A DNA stretch of 64,000 nt from G963677085 sp963677085 (GCA_963677085.2 CAXXFH010000004.1:5022001-5086000); one strand, 5' to 3'; numbered from the stretch's first letter, positions 15,739 to 26,159 are shown. The notes: generated from the letters alone by a model not told the origin. Made by a program: numbers and translations.

Positions 15739-18299
15739 TCCTTCTTCGGCTGCTTCTGCAACGATTCAATGAACTGCTTGGCCGCGGCGGCCTTTTTCAT
15801 CAGCGGGGTGTTGCGGGAGTTGCGGGCGGCGACCAGCGCCAGGTCGGCCAGTTGGTTCGCCTTTTTCCACTGCTTGTCGTTGACTGCCTGTTCGCAGAGC
15901 TGCAAGGCGCCCTGGGCCAAATCACGCTGCGCGACCGTCGACTTGGCCGTGGCCACCATATGTTCGAGCGCCTTGAGCTTCATCGCTTCAGCGTCGACAT
16001 TGAAATGCTTCGCCAACAGACCGATCGATTGGCCCACCAGTTCCGGATCGCCCGCCGCGATGGCCAAATCGCGCGCTTCCCGCAACAGCACGAAACGCAA
16101 ATCGGCATCGTCGTTTGCCTTGGCCGCATGTTCCAGTAGCGCTTGGGCAAGCTCCAACTGTTTGGGTTTGGTCGTTGCTTCCTGGAATTGACGGGCAAAC
16201 GTTTCACGGACCTCCCGTTCAATCTCTTTGCGGTGGTTGGGATCGGTGGGCGGCGCGGCCTTGGGTACTGCCGTGCCCTCGCCTCCGCCATAGTCGATTG
16301 CCAACTCTGGCAGGAGATCGTCGACGCGAATGCCTCCCTGGGCGGCGTCGTTCCAATACTGCCTCGCCTGGCGACGCTGCTCCGGTTTGCCGCCGCGATC
16401 GACGGCCAGGAACGTACCTAAGATGGCCTTGGTTGTGGCGTCTTTCGGGAATGTCAGATCGACAATGGCCAGCAATACCGGCCGGCGGATTTCGAAGAGA
16501 CCCCAGTCGTACAGCTTTCCCGACGACTTGATCACTAGGTTGTTCGGAGTAGACTCGACGACGGCCACGCGGGTTTCGCCAATCTGTAGTTCGCTTCCCG
16601 ACTGGATATTGCCCAGGCTCTTGCGAACACCGCTCCAAAACTCGTTGAGATATTCCGTCATGCGTGTCAGTCGAGCAACCTGGGCCTTTTCGTCGGACGT
16701 TTGGGCCAGATTGGCGGCCGTGTTCAAGTGGCGTTGGGCCAGGTCCAACTCGCGTTCGGCCATGGCATGCCGCAGGTTCGACGCCGCCTTGGCGAAAGCG
16801 GCCTGTTTCTTCGGATCGGCCTTCGAATCCGATTCCGTAACAGCGGCATTTTCCTCGTCTGGCCCGTCGTTTCTGGTCGGCCCTTGCGCCAACTCAGTTG
16901 CCGGCGGCTGTGATTGCGGCGGCTCAAGCTGCGCGGGTGGCTCATTCTGCTCGTTTTGCGGTTCGGATTGCAGCTCGGAGGGGTGCTTGCCGGGCTGGTC
17001 GGGCGTTTCGACGGGCGGTTGGGCCGAAACGTCGGCTTGTGGCGGGGTTGGCGGCGGCGTCTGCGGCGCGACGGGTGGTTGGACAGCCCGGGGCAATTGC
17101 GGAGCAGGCGTATCGGCCGAAGATGGCATCACGTCATCTGCGTCATCCTGGCCGTTGTCGACCGTCGCCACTGCTTGCGGCTGATTCTGGACCTTATAGA
17201 CATACGCCCCGGCCAATCCCAGGAAAGCCACCACGAGCACCAACGTGCGCAGGAGCGCCCAGTTCACCGGCTTCTTCGCCGCCGTGGCGGTTCGCGATGC
17301 CGTTCGCGTGGCATCTGTTCCTTGGGGGATGGCAACCCCGGGCATCGTGCCGCTTGGGGCCATATTGGCCGATTGGTCTGGCATGGCCGACATTGTACCG
17401 GCGTAGGTTTCCCCCTCGGCCGCGGCCAGCATGCCCATGGGAATGCCCGAAGGAATCCCGCCCACGGGAATTCCCGCCATGGGCGTTCCTGCCACAGGAG
17501 TTCCAGATACGGGAATTCCTGTCACCGGCGTTTGCGGTGGATATCCCATTGCCGGTGGTGTGCCCAAGGTATCGAACGACTGGAGGGGTACTTCGGCGGG
17601 CGTCGGCGTGGATTGCCAGACAGCGCCGGTCGGTGGGGCCGTATTGTTGGGTTCGTAAGAGGCCGGCATTGCCCAGGGTGGGGCGGGCGTATCGTTCGAG
17701 TTGGCCGGCGGGGTTGCCAGCGTGGGATCGGCGGCCTGTTGTGGCGGTTGCGAATAGCCCACCGGAAACGGCACCCGGCTCGCCTGGTCGGCCGCGGGGC
17801 GACCGTCAAACGTGCCCGCGGGAGGTATTCCACCGCCTGGAGGCGACTGGAATTGCGGCGGCTGGGATTGGGGCAACGGTGCTCCTGGCGATTGGGGTGG
17901 ATTAACGCCTGGAGGTGTTGCCATCGTCGGCGGCATCGCCACCGCAGGGGGGGTGGCTGTTGGCGGACTGACCAAGTTACCGGTTGCGGTAGCAGGAAGC
18001 GTGGCGTCGTAGGCGGCTTTGCTGGCCGGGTCGAGCAGGCAGACCTTGGCGGCCGACACTTGGTCGAGCAACCGTCCCCAATCGCCGAGACGCCCGCCGG
18101 GACGCACCTGACGGATTTGGGTCATCCGCGCGTCGGCTGCCCGGGAGATAGCCTCGGGATTACCCTCGCCAAACGGAAGCCCAAGCAGGCTGTAGTGATT
18201 CGGCGGCCTGTCTCCCGCGGGGATATCAAGCCATTCAAGATAGGGGTCGAACGCTTCTGACACGGTGGCACCTGACAGGTCGGTGTTCTGACTCGGCAA
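15735..18299 (-). CDS. membrane protein with planctomycete J-domain-like N-terminus and proline-rich linker
   Basis: A protein of about 854 residues. The N-terminal ~100 residues (FDPYLEWLDIPAGDRPPNHY, SLLGLPFGEGNPEAI, CLLDPASKAAYD) form a J-domain-like module without the HPD motif; I know this layout mainly from planctomycetes. A long Pro/Gly/Gln-rich segment follows, including a GIPVSGTPVAGTPMAGIP repeat, then one transmembrane helix (WALLRTLVLVVAFLGLAGAYVY), a second Pro/Gln-rich linker and a helical extracytoplasmic domain of ~350 residues. Function unknown; perhaps a scaffold linking cytoplasm and periplasm. The start is a TTG at 18299 with no clear SD; GTG at 18263 would also keep the domain. 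Confidence 0.75.
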   Translation of the reverse strand: MPSQNTDLSGATVSEAFDPYLEWLDIPAGDRPPNHYSLLGLPFGEGNPEAISRAADARMTQIRQVRPGGRLGDWGRLLDQVSAAKVCLLDPASKAAYDATLPATATGNLVSPPTATPPAVAMPPTMATPPGVNPPQSPGAPLPQSQPPQFQSPPGGGIPPAGTFDGRPAADQASRVPFPVGYSQPPQQAADPTLATPPANSNDTPAPPWAMPASYEPNNTAPPTGAVWQSTPTPAEVPLQSFDTLGTPPAMGYPPQTPVTGIPVSGTPVAGTPMAGIPVGGIPSGIPMGMLAAAEGETYAGTMSAMPDQSANMAPSGTMPGVAIPQGTDATRTASRTATAAKKPVNWALLRTLVLVVAFLGLAGAYVYKVQNQPQAVATVDNGQDDADDVMPSSADTPAPQLPRAVQPPVAPQTPPPTPPQADVSAQPPVETPDQPGKHPSELQSEPQNEQNEPPAQLEPPQSQPPATELAQGPTRNDGPDEENAAVTESDSKADPKKQAAFAKAASNLRHAMAERELDLAQRHLNTAANLAQTSDEKAQVARLTRMTEYLNEFWSGVRKSLGNIQSGSELQIGETRVAVVESTPNNLVIKSSGKLYDWGLFEIRRPVLLAIVDLTFPKDATTKAILGTFLAVDRGGKPEQRRQARQYWNDAAQGGIRVDDLLPELAIDYGGGEGTAVPKAAPPTDPNHRKEIEREVRETFARQFQEATTKPKQLELAQALLEHAAKANDDADLRFVLLREARDLAIAAGDPELVGQSIGLLAKHFNVDAEAMKLKALEHMVATAKSTVAQRDLAQGALQLCEQAVNDKQWKKANQLADLALVAARNSRNTPLMKKAAAAKQFIESLQKQPKKD
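17431..17535 (-). repeat. ~15-bp tandem repeat coding GIPVxGxP
   Basis: Seven or so degenerate 15-bp units built around GGAATTCC/GGCGTTCC inside the J-domain-like gene, encoding the repeating pentapeptide G-I/T-P-V/M-x. Such in-frame repeats can expand or contract without breaking the gene. Confidence 0.65.
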
Positions 18300-19006
18300 T
18301 GGGCCACCGGCTCTGCGGCCGGCGGTTGCTTACTCGGGGGAAAGTGGCGGCAAGCGCTAGTTCCGGAAATCGCGCGGCTCGTAGCTTGGGTAAGGATTTC
18401 TGCCCAGCTCACGAGGATTTGACCACCAGACACGGGATTGTCGTTCCCGCCCCCGCAAACAGCGGGGTAGTCACGTCGCGTGGGGAATATTATTTAACTC
18501 ATCTGAACGACTGAGGTTTCGTAGGCAAGGCTTCGCAGCACCCGCGAACGACTTAGTTTTCGTTCCGGACGCACTGGTTTACCGGCTCACAAACCCTCAA
18601 AAGATTGTTTTTCAAGCAAGAATTCTGACAACCAACGGGAGCAGGTTCCTGTCTCGGTGCGGTAGCACCGGTTTGGTTAGCGACCCTGCTGTCCCGTGCT
18701 ACGATGAGTATCGCCAACGTCCGCCGCCGTAGACGCGACCCACCCATCCTTATCATTATGCTACAAACGCCCTGGGCGTCCATGGCCCTGGGGATGTGTT
18801 TTTTATTTGGCTTTTTTGGGAGCATCGCCTCGTACGGCGTCAGAGGAGGCAATGGGGTTTCAGCCGCCCCCCATCTGGCCAATAACGCCCGCATCGGGTT
18901 AAATCGAGAGCAACTCGGGAACTTGCCCAGGCCGTGTCGCGTCTCAAAAGCGTCGGTGTCGGTCGATAACGATGTCTTGCGACAATTCAGTCTCTAGGAG
19001 ATCGTC
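18300..19006. other. 700-bp intergenic region, no gene seen
   Basis: Short open frames on both strands (for example about 18553-18894 and 18704-18997) have no recognisable motif and overlap one another. It lies upstream of both the leftward J-domain-like gene and the rightward methyltransferase gene, so promoters are expected. No tRNA-like fold was recognised. Confidence 0.4.
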
Positions 19007-19735
19007 ATGAGTGCCGCCAGCTATTTCCTTGCGTTGTCGTTGCTTGCCCAGACGACTCCTTCGACGGTCGATGCGGGCAAAGGTGTCGATGCGAACGTCG
19101 AGGCTCGGCAGGGCGCCGAGGTGGCTGGGGGCACGAGCGATCAGGCCACGCAAGTCGACAAAGTGCAGGCGGTGATCGACGAGGTCGAAAAACGCTGTGC
19201 CGCGGGGCCGGTGTTCATGATCGGTCGCAAGAAGGCCGAACGCCTCGCCCAACTCGTCCGCGAGGCCAAACCGCAGTTGGTCGTCGAGTGCGGCACGGCC
19301 CTGGGATACTCGGGCTTGTGGATCGCCCGCGAGTTGAAACGCAGCGGCCGCGGCCGACTCGTCACGATGGAGATCGATCGCGATCGTGCCCAACAGGCCG
19401 AGGCCTATTTCCGCAAGGCGGGCTTGGCCGACGTCGTCACGGTGAAGGTGGGCGACGCTCGGCGGCTGGTCAAAGAGATCAAAGAACCGGTCGATTTCCT
19501 GTTTGTCGACTGTGGTTATCCAAACTATTACCCAATCCTTACGACCATCGAGAAACAGTTGCACGATGGCACGATCGTGGTGGCCGACAACGTGGGGGTT
19601 GGAAAGCGTGGCCTTTCGGATTATCTAAGGCACGTCCGCGAGAAATACCAAAGCCGTACGGAGTGGTTCGACGTGAACCTGCCCTGGGCGAAGCGAGACG
19701 CGATGGAGATTTCGGTAGTGGGCGATGGGAAATGA
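19007..19735 (+). CDS. O-methyltransferase-like SAM-binding protein with an export-like N-terminus
   Basis: A protein of 242 residues with the class I methyltransferase core typical of the catechol O-methyltransferase group: VVECGTALGYSGLWIAREL (SAM loop), LVTMEIDRDRAQQAEAYF, VKVGDARRLV, and VDFLFVDCGYPNYYPIL in place of the usual D-x-D-K metal region. Residues 1-20 (SYFLALSLLAQTTPS) look like a short signal or membrane segment, and a variable linker to about residue 45 follows, which is unusual for a SAM-using enzyme. AGGAG is well placed before the ATG. The macroglobulin gene follows after 79 bp on the same strand. Confidence 0.8.
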   Translation: MSAASYFLALSLLAQTTPSTVDAGKGVDANVEARQGAEVAGGTSDQATQVDKVQAVIDEVEKRCAAGPVFMIGRKKAERLAQLVREAKPQLVVECGTALGYSGLWIARELKRSGRGRLVTMEIDRDRAQQAEAYFRKAGLADVVTVKVGDARRLVKEIKEPVDFLFVDCGYPNYYPILTTIEKQLHDGTIVVADNVGVGKRGLSDYLRHVREKYQSRTEWFDVNLPWAKRDAMEISVVGDGK

Positions 19736-19814
19736 TTTTGTGCAGTGAGAACCGAGCGGCGGCTCTGCCGCCCTGTGATACAGGAACGTAAAAACGCTTA
19801 GAGAAGGAAACCCA

Positions 19815-22800
19815 ATGATGAAAACCAGCCAGTGGTTTTGTGCGGCGTTGATGACCGTTTGCACTGCGGCAAGTGCCGGCACTTGCCTGGGGGCCGAGGC
19901 TCCGCAGCAAACGCAGCGCAACCTGTTGCTGAAGGCTGAAAACGACGGCAACTACAAAGACGCCTACGAGGGGTTCCGCAAGTTGGCCCTGGATCCGAAC
20001 GACGATCCCGCGAAAGTCGGCGACGATCTGCGTCACGCCGTCGAGGATCTGCAACGGCTGAATCGAGTCGACGAGATCGACGCCTTCCGCGAAGCGGTTA
20101 TCGAAGTGCATGCCGCCAACTGGCGATTGCTCTGGGCCGCCGCCCAAAACTACATGGACATCCAGCACCAGGGCTTCATTGTCGCCGGGGAGTTCCAACG
20201 TGGCAACAAGCGGGGAGGCAAAGGAGGGAAGTTCGTCAACGCGATCGAGCGCGATCGGGTAAGGGCACTGCAACTGATGGTCCAGGCGTTGCCGTTGGCC
20301 ATGAAAGACGAGAACCACTCCGCGGCGGGCAACTTCATGCTCGCGCTGGCCAACATGCTGTTGAACAACCGCGGTTATTCCGAAGCGTGGCGGCTGCAAT
20401 ATTTGACCGATCTGAGCGTATTGCCCGACTATGAGCCGGGCTACGGCTACTACCGCTCGTCGGACGCCGGCACCCCGGTCGACGAAGACGGCCAGCCCGT
20501 CTACCACCAGTTGCCCAAGTCGTTCGACACGTCGACGACCGACGGCCAACGCTGGCGCTGGTGCTTGGAACAAGCGGCCGAGTTGAATCCCTCGCAGATG
20601 AACTACGTGCGTCTGCAATTCGCCGACTTCCTCATGCAACAATTTGGCGTGCAGACCATGCAACGCTACGGCTGGGCCTTCGGCCGGATGCAGGTCGACG
20701 ACACCAAGAAGGACGAAGCCAGCACCTACGAACTGCACACGCTCGGCGAGAACGAGACAATCGCCAACTTGGCTACCGGCGTCAAGCGGTTCGAACTGCC
20801 CGAGGAGTTCAACTTCATCAAAATTTACCAGAGTGTGGCCGACTCCGGCAAGTCGTATCAGGCCCAAGAGGCACTGGAGCGGCTCGCACAGATCTTCGAG
20901 AACCGCCGCCAGTATCCCAAGGCGGCCGAATGCTGGCGCCGTTTGCTCAAGGAAAAAGACGGAAATGTTCATCAGCGAAAAAACTGGAAGCAGCGGCTCG
21001 ACCAGATCGTAAACAACTGGGGGCGTTTCGAGACGGTCCAAAGCCAACCGGCCGGCCAAGGGGCCACGGTCGAATATCGCTTCCGCAACGGCAAACAGGT
21101 GGACTTTACGGCACACGCCATCAAAATCGAACAACTCCTGGCCGACGTGAAGGCCTACATCCGTTCGCGCCCCAACCAGCTCGACTGGCAGAAAATCAAC
21201 ATCGGTAATATCGGCCACCAACTGGTCTACGAAAACGAAACCAAGTATTTAGGCGAACAGGTGGCCAAATGGCAGCTCGACGTGAAACCGCGGGCCGACC
21301 ATTTCGACGCCCGCGTGACGGTGACCACGCCGCTGCAAAAAGCCGGTGCCTATCTGGTAAAGGCCCGGTTGGTCGACGGTAACGAGAGCTTCGTCATTCT
21401 CTGGCTCGACGACACGGCCATCGTCAAGAAACCGATCGACGGCAAAACCTACCTCTTCGTGGCCGACGCCGTTGACGGTCGTCCAATCGGCAAGGCCAAG
21501 CTCGATTTCTTCGGCTACCGGCAGCGTCACGTTCAATCACGGCAGTACGAGATTACCACGAAAGAGTTCGCCGAACACACCGGTGCCGATGGCCAGCTAA
21601 CGGTCGACGCGCAGCAAGCGCCCCACGACATGCAATGGTTGATCACGGCGACCACGGCGGACGGTCGTTTCGCGTACCTCGGTTTCACCGGCGTGTGGTA
21701 CTCGAATCGCTACGAGGCCGAGTATCGGGCCACCAAGGCGTTTGCCATCACCGACCGGCCCGTCTATCGGCCCGACCAAACGGTTCACTATAAGTTCTGG
21801 GTTCGCCACGCCCAGTACGACAAGGACAATACGTCGGACTTCGCAGGCAAAACAATTGGCCTGGAGATTTACGATCCCAAGGGTGAACGGCTCGAACAGA
21901 AAGAGATCAAGGCCGACACCTACGGCGGCATCGAAGGCGAGTTGAAACTGCCGGCCGACGCCACACTGGGCACCTACCGCATTCAGGTTGGCCAGTTCTA
22001 CACCGACGCCGATGCAGCCAAGACGGGCCTGAAAACGATTCGCAACTTTCTCGCGCGAGGGACCATCGTCAAAGAGCCCAAGCAGCAGGGCAAGCGGCGG
22101 ATGCGAGTCCACTACGGCAACGGCCACTTCCGTGTCGAGGAATACAAGAAGCCCGAGTTCGAAGTGACCGTCGACGCTCCCACCGAGCCGGTGATGTTGG
22201 GCGAGAAGATTACAGCCACGATTCGGGCAAAATACTACTTCGGCTCGCCTGTGACTCACGCCAAGGTTAAGTACAAAATCCTGCGGACCGATCTGAGCAA
22301 GACCTGGTACGCACCCATGCCCTGGGACTGGTTCTACGGTACCGGCTATTGGTGGTTCGGTTACGACTACGACTGGTACCCGGGCTTCCGCATTTGGGGT
22401 TGTCGCCGCCCAATGCCCATTTGGTGGCCGCGCGGCCATCAGCCACCGGAACTGGTTGCCGAGCGTGAAGTCGAAATCGGCGAAGACGGCACCGTAAAGG
22501 TCGAGATCGACACGGCCGTGGCCAAGGCCCTGCACCCGGATACGGATCACAAGTATTCGATCACCGCCGAGGTGGTCGACCAGTCGCGGCGCACGATTGT
22601 CGGCACCGGCGACGTGCAGGTCGCCCGAAAACCGTTTTCCGTGTACGCCTGGGTTGATCGCGGCTATTACCGCGTGGGCGATGTCATTCAGACGAATTAC
22701 AAGGCAATCACGTTGGACAGCAAGCCGGTCGAAGGTGCCGGCAAAGTGACCCTCTATCGGATTGGCTACCGCGATGGCAAGCCGGTCGAAACCGAAGTGG

Positions 22801-25800
22801 CCAGCCGCGAATTGCCGACTAACTCGCAAGGCGCGGCCGAGTTGAAGTTTCGGGCTAGTCATGCCGGGCAGTATCGCCTTGCCTACGAGGTGACTGATAC
22901 CAAGAAACACACGATTGAAGGCGGCTACGTCTTCACGATCATCGGCGAAGGTTTTGACAGTTCGGACTTCCGCTTCAACAGCCTGGAGCTAATCCCCGAC
23001 AAACGCGAGTACGCCCCCGGCGAGACGGTTAAGCTGCAAATCAACACCGACCGCGTCGGCAGCACCGTGCTGCTGTTTGCCCGACCTTCAAACGGCGTGT
23101 ACCTGCCACCCAAGGTGATCCACCTCGATGGCAAGAGCACGGTCGAAGAGATCGCCGTGGTGAAGAAAGACATGCCCAACTTCTTCGTCGAGGCGGTTAC
23201 CGTGGCCGACGGTAAAGTGTACACGGAAAGCAAAGAGATCGTCGTCCCGCCCGAGAAACGCGTGTTGAACGTCGATATCCGGCCGTCGAAAGAGGCCTAC
23301 AAGCCGGGCGAGAAGGCCACGGTGGAACTGAAGCTAACCGACTTCTTCGGCGAAGCCTTCGAGGGCTCGGCTGTGGTGGCCATCTACGACAAGTCGGTCG
23401 AGTACATTTCAGGCGGGTCAAATGTCGGCGACATCCGAGAATTCTTCTGGAAATGGCGCCGCCAGCATCGTCCACGGACCGAATCGAATCTTGGAAAGTA
23501 CTTCACGAATCTGATTCGCAAGGGGGCCGAGGGTATGTCGAATCTCGGCGTGTTTGGTGCCACGGTGGCCGACGACATGGACACCCTCGGGCGAAATGCT
23601 ATGCCGACGAGTTCGATCAGTCGTGGTTATGGCATTGGTGGTATGGGCGGCGGTATGCCCTTGGCAAAATCCCGACGTATGGCGGCAGCCGACGGCATGG
23701 CTCTGTCCGAAGCTGCGGCTGCCCCAGCGGCAGCACCGATGGAGGTGGCCATGGACGCTGTCAAGGAGGAGAGCGAGGTTGGCGCCGATCGCGCGAATGC
23801 GGCAGGCGAAAGCGGCTCGATGGCCGAACCGACCGTGCGCAAATCGTTTGCCGACACGGCCCTTTGGGTCGGCTCGCTGACGACCAAGAAAGACGGCACG
23901 GCCGAAGTCCAACTCGACATGCCCGAGAACCTTACCACTTGGCGAATCAAAGTCTGGGGGATGGGCCATGGGACGAAGGTGGGCGAAGGCACGACCGACG
24001 TGGTCACTCGCAAGGACTTCATCCTCCGGCTGCAAGCACCGCGGTTCTTCGTGCAGACCGACGAAGTGGTTCTTTCGGCGGTGGTTCACAATTATCTGAA
24101 GACGAAGAAGACGGCGCAAGTGGCCCTGGAAGTCGACAAGAAATTGCTCGAACCGCTGGACGAGTTGGTCAAGTCGGTCGAGATCGAGGCAGGCGGCGAA
24201 GCCCGAGTGAACTGGCGCGTGAAAGTGCTCGACGAGGGCGAAGCCACAATCCGCATGAAGGCCCTAACCGACGAAGAGTCGGACGCCATGGAGCAGAAGT
24301 TCCCCTGCTACATCCACGGCATGCTCAAGACGGACAGTTACTCGGGCGCGATCCGGCCGAAGGACACCGAAGGACGGTTCACCGTGAATGTGCCGGCCGA
24401 ACGACGTGTCGAACAAACCCGGCTCGAGGTGCGCTACTCGCCGACGCTGGCCGGTGCCATGGTCGACGCGCTGCCGTATCTGGTCGACTACCCGTACGGC
24501 TGCACCGAGCAAACGCTCAACCGCTTCCTGCCGACGGTCATTACCCAAAAAATTCTTCTCAACATGGGCTTGAACCTGGAGGAGATCGAAAAGAAGCGAA
24601 CCAACCTGAACGCTCAGGAGATCGGCGACGATCGGCAACGGGCCGAGCAGTGGCAGCGATTCGACCGCAACCCGGTGTTCGACGAGGCCGAAGTCGGCAA
24701 GATGGTCAAGGAGGGCGTCAACCGCCTGGCCGAAATGCAGCTTAGCGACGGCGGCTGGGGGTGGTTCTCCGGCTGGGGCGAGAAGTCGTATCCGCACACC
24801 ACGGCCCTGGTCGTTCACGGCCTGCAGATCGCCCAGCAGAACGACGTGGCTCTGCCCGGCGACATGCTCCAGCGCGGCATCGATTGGCTGACACGTTACC
24901 AAGACGAGCAAGTCAAGCTGCTTCAAAACGGCGATAAGATCCGTGCGGCCAAGGACGACAAGCAACGTGAAGCGTTGATCAAGAAGTTCAAGCACCGGCG
25001 CGATTCGTGCTCGAACGAGGACGCCTTCGTCTACATGGTGCTCGTCGATAGCTGTGTGAAGAATCAGGCCATGATGGACTACCTCTACCGCGATCGTACG
25101 AAGCTGGCCGTGTACGGCAACGCCATGTACGGCATCGCACTGCACAAGCAAAACGAGCAGGACAAACTGGCCATGATCCTCAAGAACATCAGCCAGTTTC
25201 TGGTTGAAGACGACGAAAACCAAACAGCCTACCTCAAGCTGGCCGACGGCTACTGGTGGCATTGGTACGGTAGCGAATACGAGGCCCACGCCTACTACCT
25301 GAAGCTGCTGGCGTTGACCGACCCCAAGGGCGAAGTCGCGCCGCGGCTGGTCAAGTATCTGCTGAACAACCGCAAGCACGCCACGTACTGGAACTCGACT
25401 CGCGATACGGCCCTGTGCATCGAGGCCATGGCCGATTTTCTCAAGGCAAGCGGCGAAGACCGGCCGGACATGACGGTGGAACTTTGGGTCGACGGCAAGC
25501 TGCAAAAGGCCGTCGAGATTACGCCCAAGAACCTGTTCATGTTCGACAACAAGCTGGTCATCGAAGGCGAAAAACTCCTGCCCGGTCCGCACACGGTAGA
25601 GCTCAAAAAGAAGGGCACCGGTCCGCTCTACTACAACGGTTACATGACCAACTTCACACTTGAAGATTTCATCACTAAGGCCGGGCTGGAGATTAAGGTC
25701 GAGCGGAAGTACTACAAGCTGGTCCGCGTTGACGCATCGGTCAAAGTGTCGGGCTCGCGTGGACAGGCACTCGACCAGAAGGTCGAGAAGTATGAACGCG

Positions 25801-26159
25801 TCGAGCTACCTAACTGGTCGACCCTCCGCAGCGGCGACTTGGTGGAGATCGAACTGAAGATCGACAGCAAGAACGACTACGAATATCTGGTCTTCGAAGA
25901 CATGAAGCCGGCCGGGTTCGAGGCGGTCGACGTTCGTAGCGGTTACACGGGCAACGAACTGGGGGCCTACGTGGAATTTCGCGACAACCGCGTGGTGTTC
26001 TTCTGCCGTGCGTTGCCTCGCGGCACCAGTAGTGTCTCGTACCGGATGCGTGCGGAAATTCCCGGCAAGTTCAGCGCGTTGCCCACCCGGGCGGCGGCCA
26101 TGTATGCTCCGGAACTGAAGGCCAACAGCGATGAACTCAAACTGCAAGTGGAGGATTAA
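19815..26159 (+). CDS. giant alpha-2-macroglobulin family protein
   Basis: A protein of 2114 residues with a signal peptide (WFCAALMTVCTAASAGTCLG). N-terminal ~450 residues are helical repeat-like. Macroglobulin domains follow (KAFAITDRPVYRPDQTVHYK is the classic MG segment), then a Gly/Met/Ala-rich stretch at about residues 1270-1330 where a bait region could be. Next are the TALWVGSLTTKKDGTAEV and LPENLTTWRI-like core, and the thioester motif Cys1563-Thr-Glu-Gln in YLVDYPYGCTEQTL, with the alpha/alpha-toroid thioester domain after it (SDGGWGWFSGWGEKSYPHTT). The intact motif suggests covalent trapping of attacking peptidases. Residues ~831-872 are strikingly aromatic. No PBP1C partner gene is adjacent. 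Larger than the ~1650 residues usual for bacterial members. Confidence 0.93.
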   Translation: MMKTSQWFCAALMTVCTAASAGTCLGAEAPQQTQRNLLLKAENDGNYKDAYEGFRKLALDPNDDPAKVGDDLRHAVEDLQRLNRVDEIDAFREAVIEVHAANWRLLWAAAQNYMDIQHQGFIVAGEFQRGNKRGGKGGKFVNAIERDRVRALQLMVQALPLAMKDENHSAAGNFMLALANMLLNNRGYSEAWRLQYLTDLSVLPDYEPGYGYYRSSDAGTPVDEDGQPVYHQLPKSFDTSTTDGQRWRWCLEQAAELNPSQMNYVRLQFADFLMQQFGVQTMQRYGWAFGRMQVDDTKKDEASTYELHTLGENETIANLATGVKRFELPEEFNFIKIYQSVADSGKSYQAQEALERLAQIFENRRQYPKAAECWRRLLKEKDGNVHQRKNWKQRLDQIVNNWGRFETVQSQPAGQGATVEYRFRNGKQVDFTAHAIKIEQLLADVKAYIRSRPNQLDWQKINIGNIGHQLVYENETKYLGEQVAKWQLDVKPRADHFDARVTVTTPLQKAGAYLVKARLVDGNESFVILWLDDTAIVKKPIDGKTYLFVADAVDGRPIGKAKLDFFGYRQRHVQSRQYEITTKEFAEHTGADGQLTVDAQQAPHDMQWLITATTADGRFAYLGFTGVWYSNRYEAEYRATKAFAITDRPVYRPDQTVHYKFWVRHAQYDKDNTSDFAGKTIGLEIYDPKGERLEQKEIKADTYGGIEGELKLPADATLGTYRIQVGQFYTDADAAKTGLKTIRNFLARGTIVKEPKQQGKRRMRVHYGNGHFRVEEYKKPEFEVTVDAPTEPVMLGEKITATIRAKYYFGSPVTHAKVKYKILRTDLSKTWYAPMPWDWFYGTGYWWFGYDYDWYPGFRIWGCRRPMPIWWPRGHQPPELVAEREVEIGEDGTVKVEIDTAVAKALHPDTDHKYSITAEVVDQSRRTIVGTGDVQVARKPFSVYAWVDRGYYRVGDVIQTNYKAITLDSKPVEGAGKVTLYRIGYRDGKPVETEVASRELPTNSQGAAELKFRASHAGQYRLAYEVTDTKKHTIEGGYVFTIIGEGFDSSDFRFNSLELIPDKREYAPGETVKLQINTDRVGSTVLLFARPSNGVYLPPKVIHLDGKSTVEEIAVVKKDMPNFFVEAVTVADGKVYTESKEIVVPPEKRVLNVDIRPSKEAYKPGEKATVELKLTDFFGEAFEGSAVVAIYDKSVEYISGGSNVGDIREFFWKWRRQHRPRTESNLGKYFTNLIRKGAEGMSNLGVFGATVADDMDTLGRNAMPTSSISRGYGIGGMGGGMPLAKSRRMAAADGMALSEAAAAPAAAPMEVAMDAVKEESEVGADRANAAGESGSMAEPTVRKSFADTALWVGSLTTKKDGTAEVQLDMPENLTTWRIKVWGMGHGTKVGEGTTDVVTRKDFILRLQAPRFFVQTDEVVLSAVVHNYLKTKKTAQVALEVDKKLLEPLDELVKSVEIEAGGEARVNWRVKVLDEGEATIRMKALTDEESDAMEQKFPCYIHGMLKTDSYSGAIRPKDTEGRFTVNVPAERRVEQTRLEVRYSPTLAGAMVDALPYLVDYPYGCTEQTLNRFLPTVITQKILLNMGLNLEEIEKKRTNLNAQEIGDDRQRAEQWQRFDRNPVFDEAEVGKMVKEGVNRLAEMQLSDGGWGWFSGWGEKSYPHTTALVVHGLQIAQQNDVALPGDMLQRGIDWLTRYQDEQVKLLQNGDKIRAAKDDKQREALIKKFKHRRDSCSNEDAFVYMVLVDSCVKNQAMMDYLYRDRTKLAVYGNAMYGIALHKQNEQDKLAMILKNISQFLVEDDENQTAYLKLADGYWWHWYGSEYEAHAYYLKLLALTDPKGEVAPRLVKYLLNNRKHATYWNSTRDTALCIEAMADFLKASGEDRPDMTVELWVDGKLQKAVEITPKNLFMFDNKLVIEGEKLLPGPHTVELKKKGTGPLYYNGYMTNFTLEDFITKAGLEIKVERKYYKLVRVDASVKVSGSRGQALDQKVEKYERVELPNWSTLRSGDLVEIELKIDSKNDYEYLVFEDMKPAGFEAVDVRSGYTGNELGAYVEFRDNRVVFFCRALPRGTSSVSYRMRAEIPGKFSALPTRAAAMYAPELKANSDELKLQVED

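Noticed and set aside
18553..18997. Overlapping small open frames on both strands
   Set aside because: No RBS, no motif and mutually overlapping; nothing supports expression.
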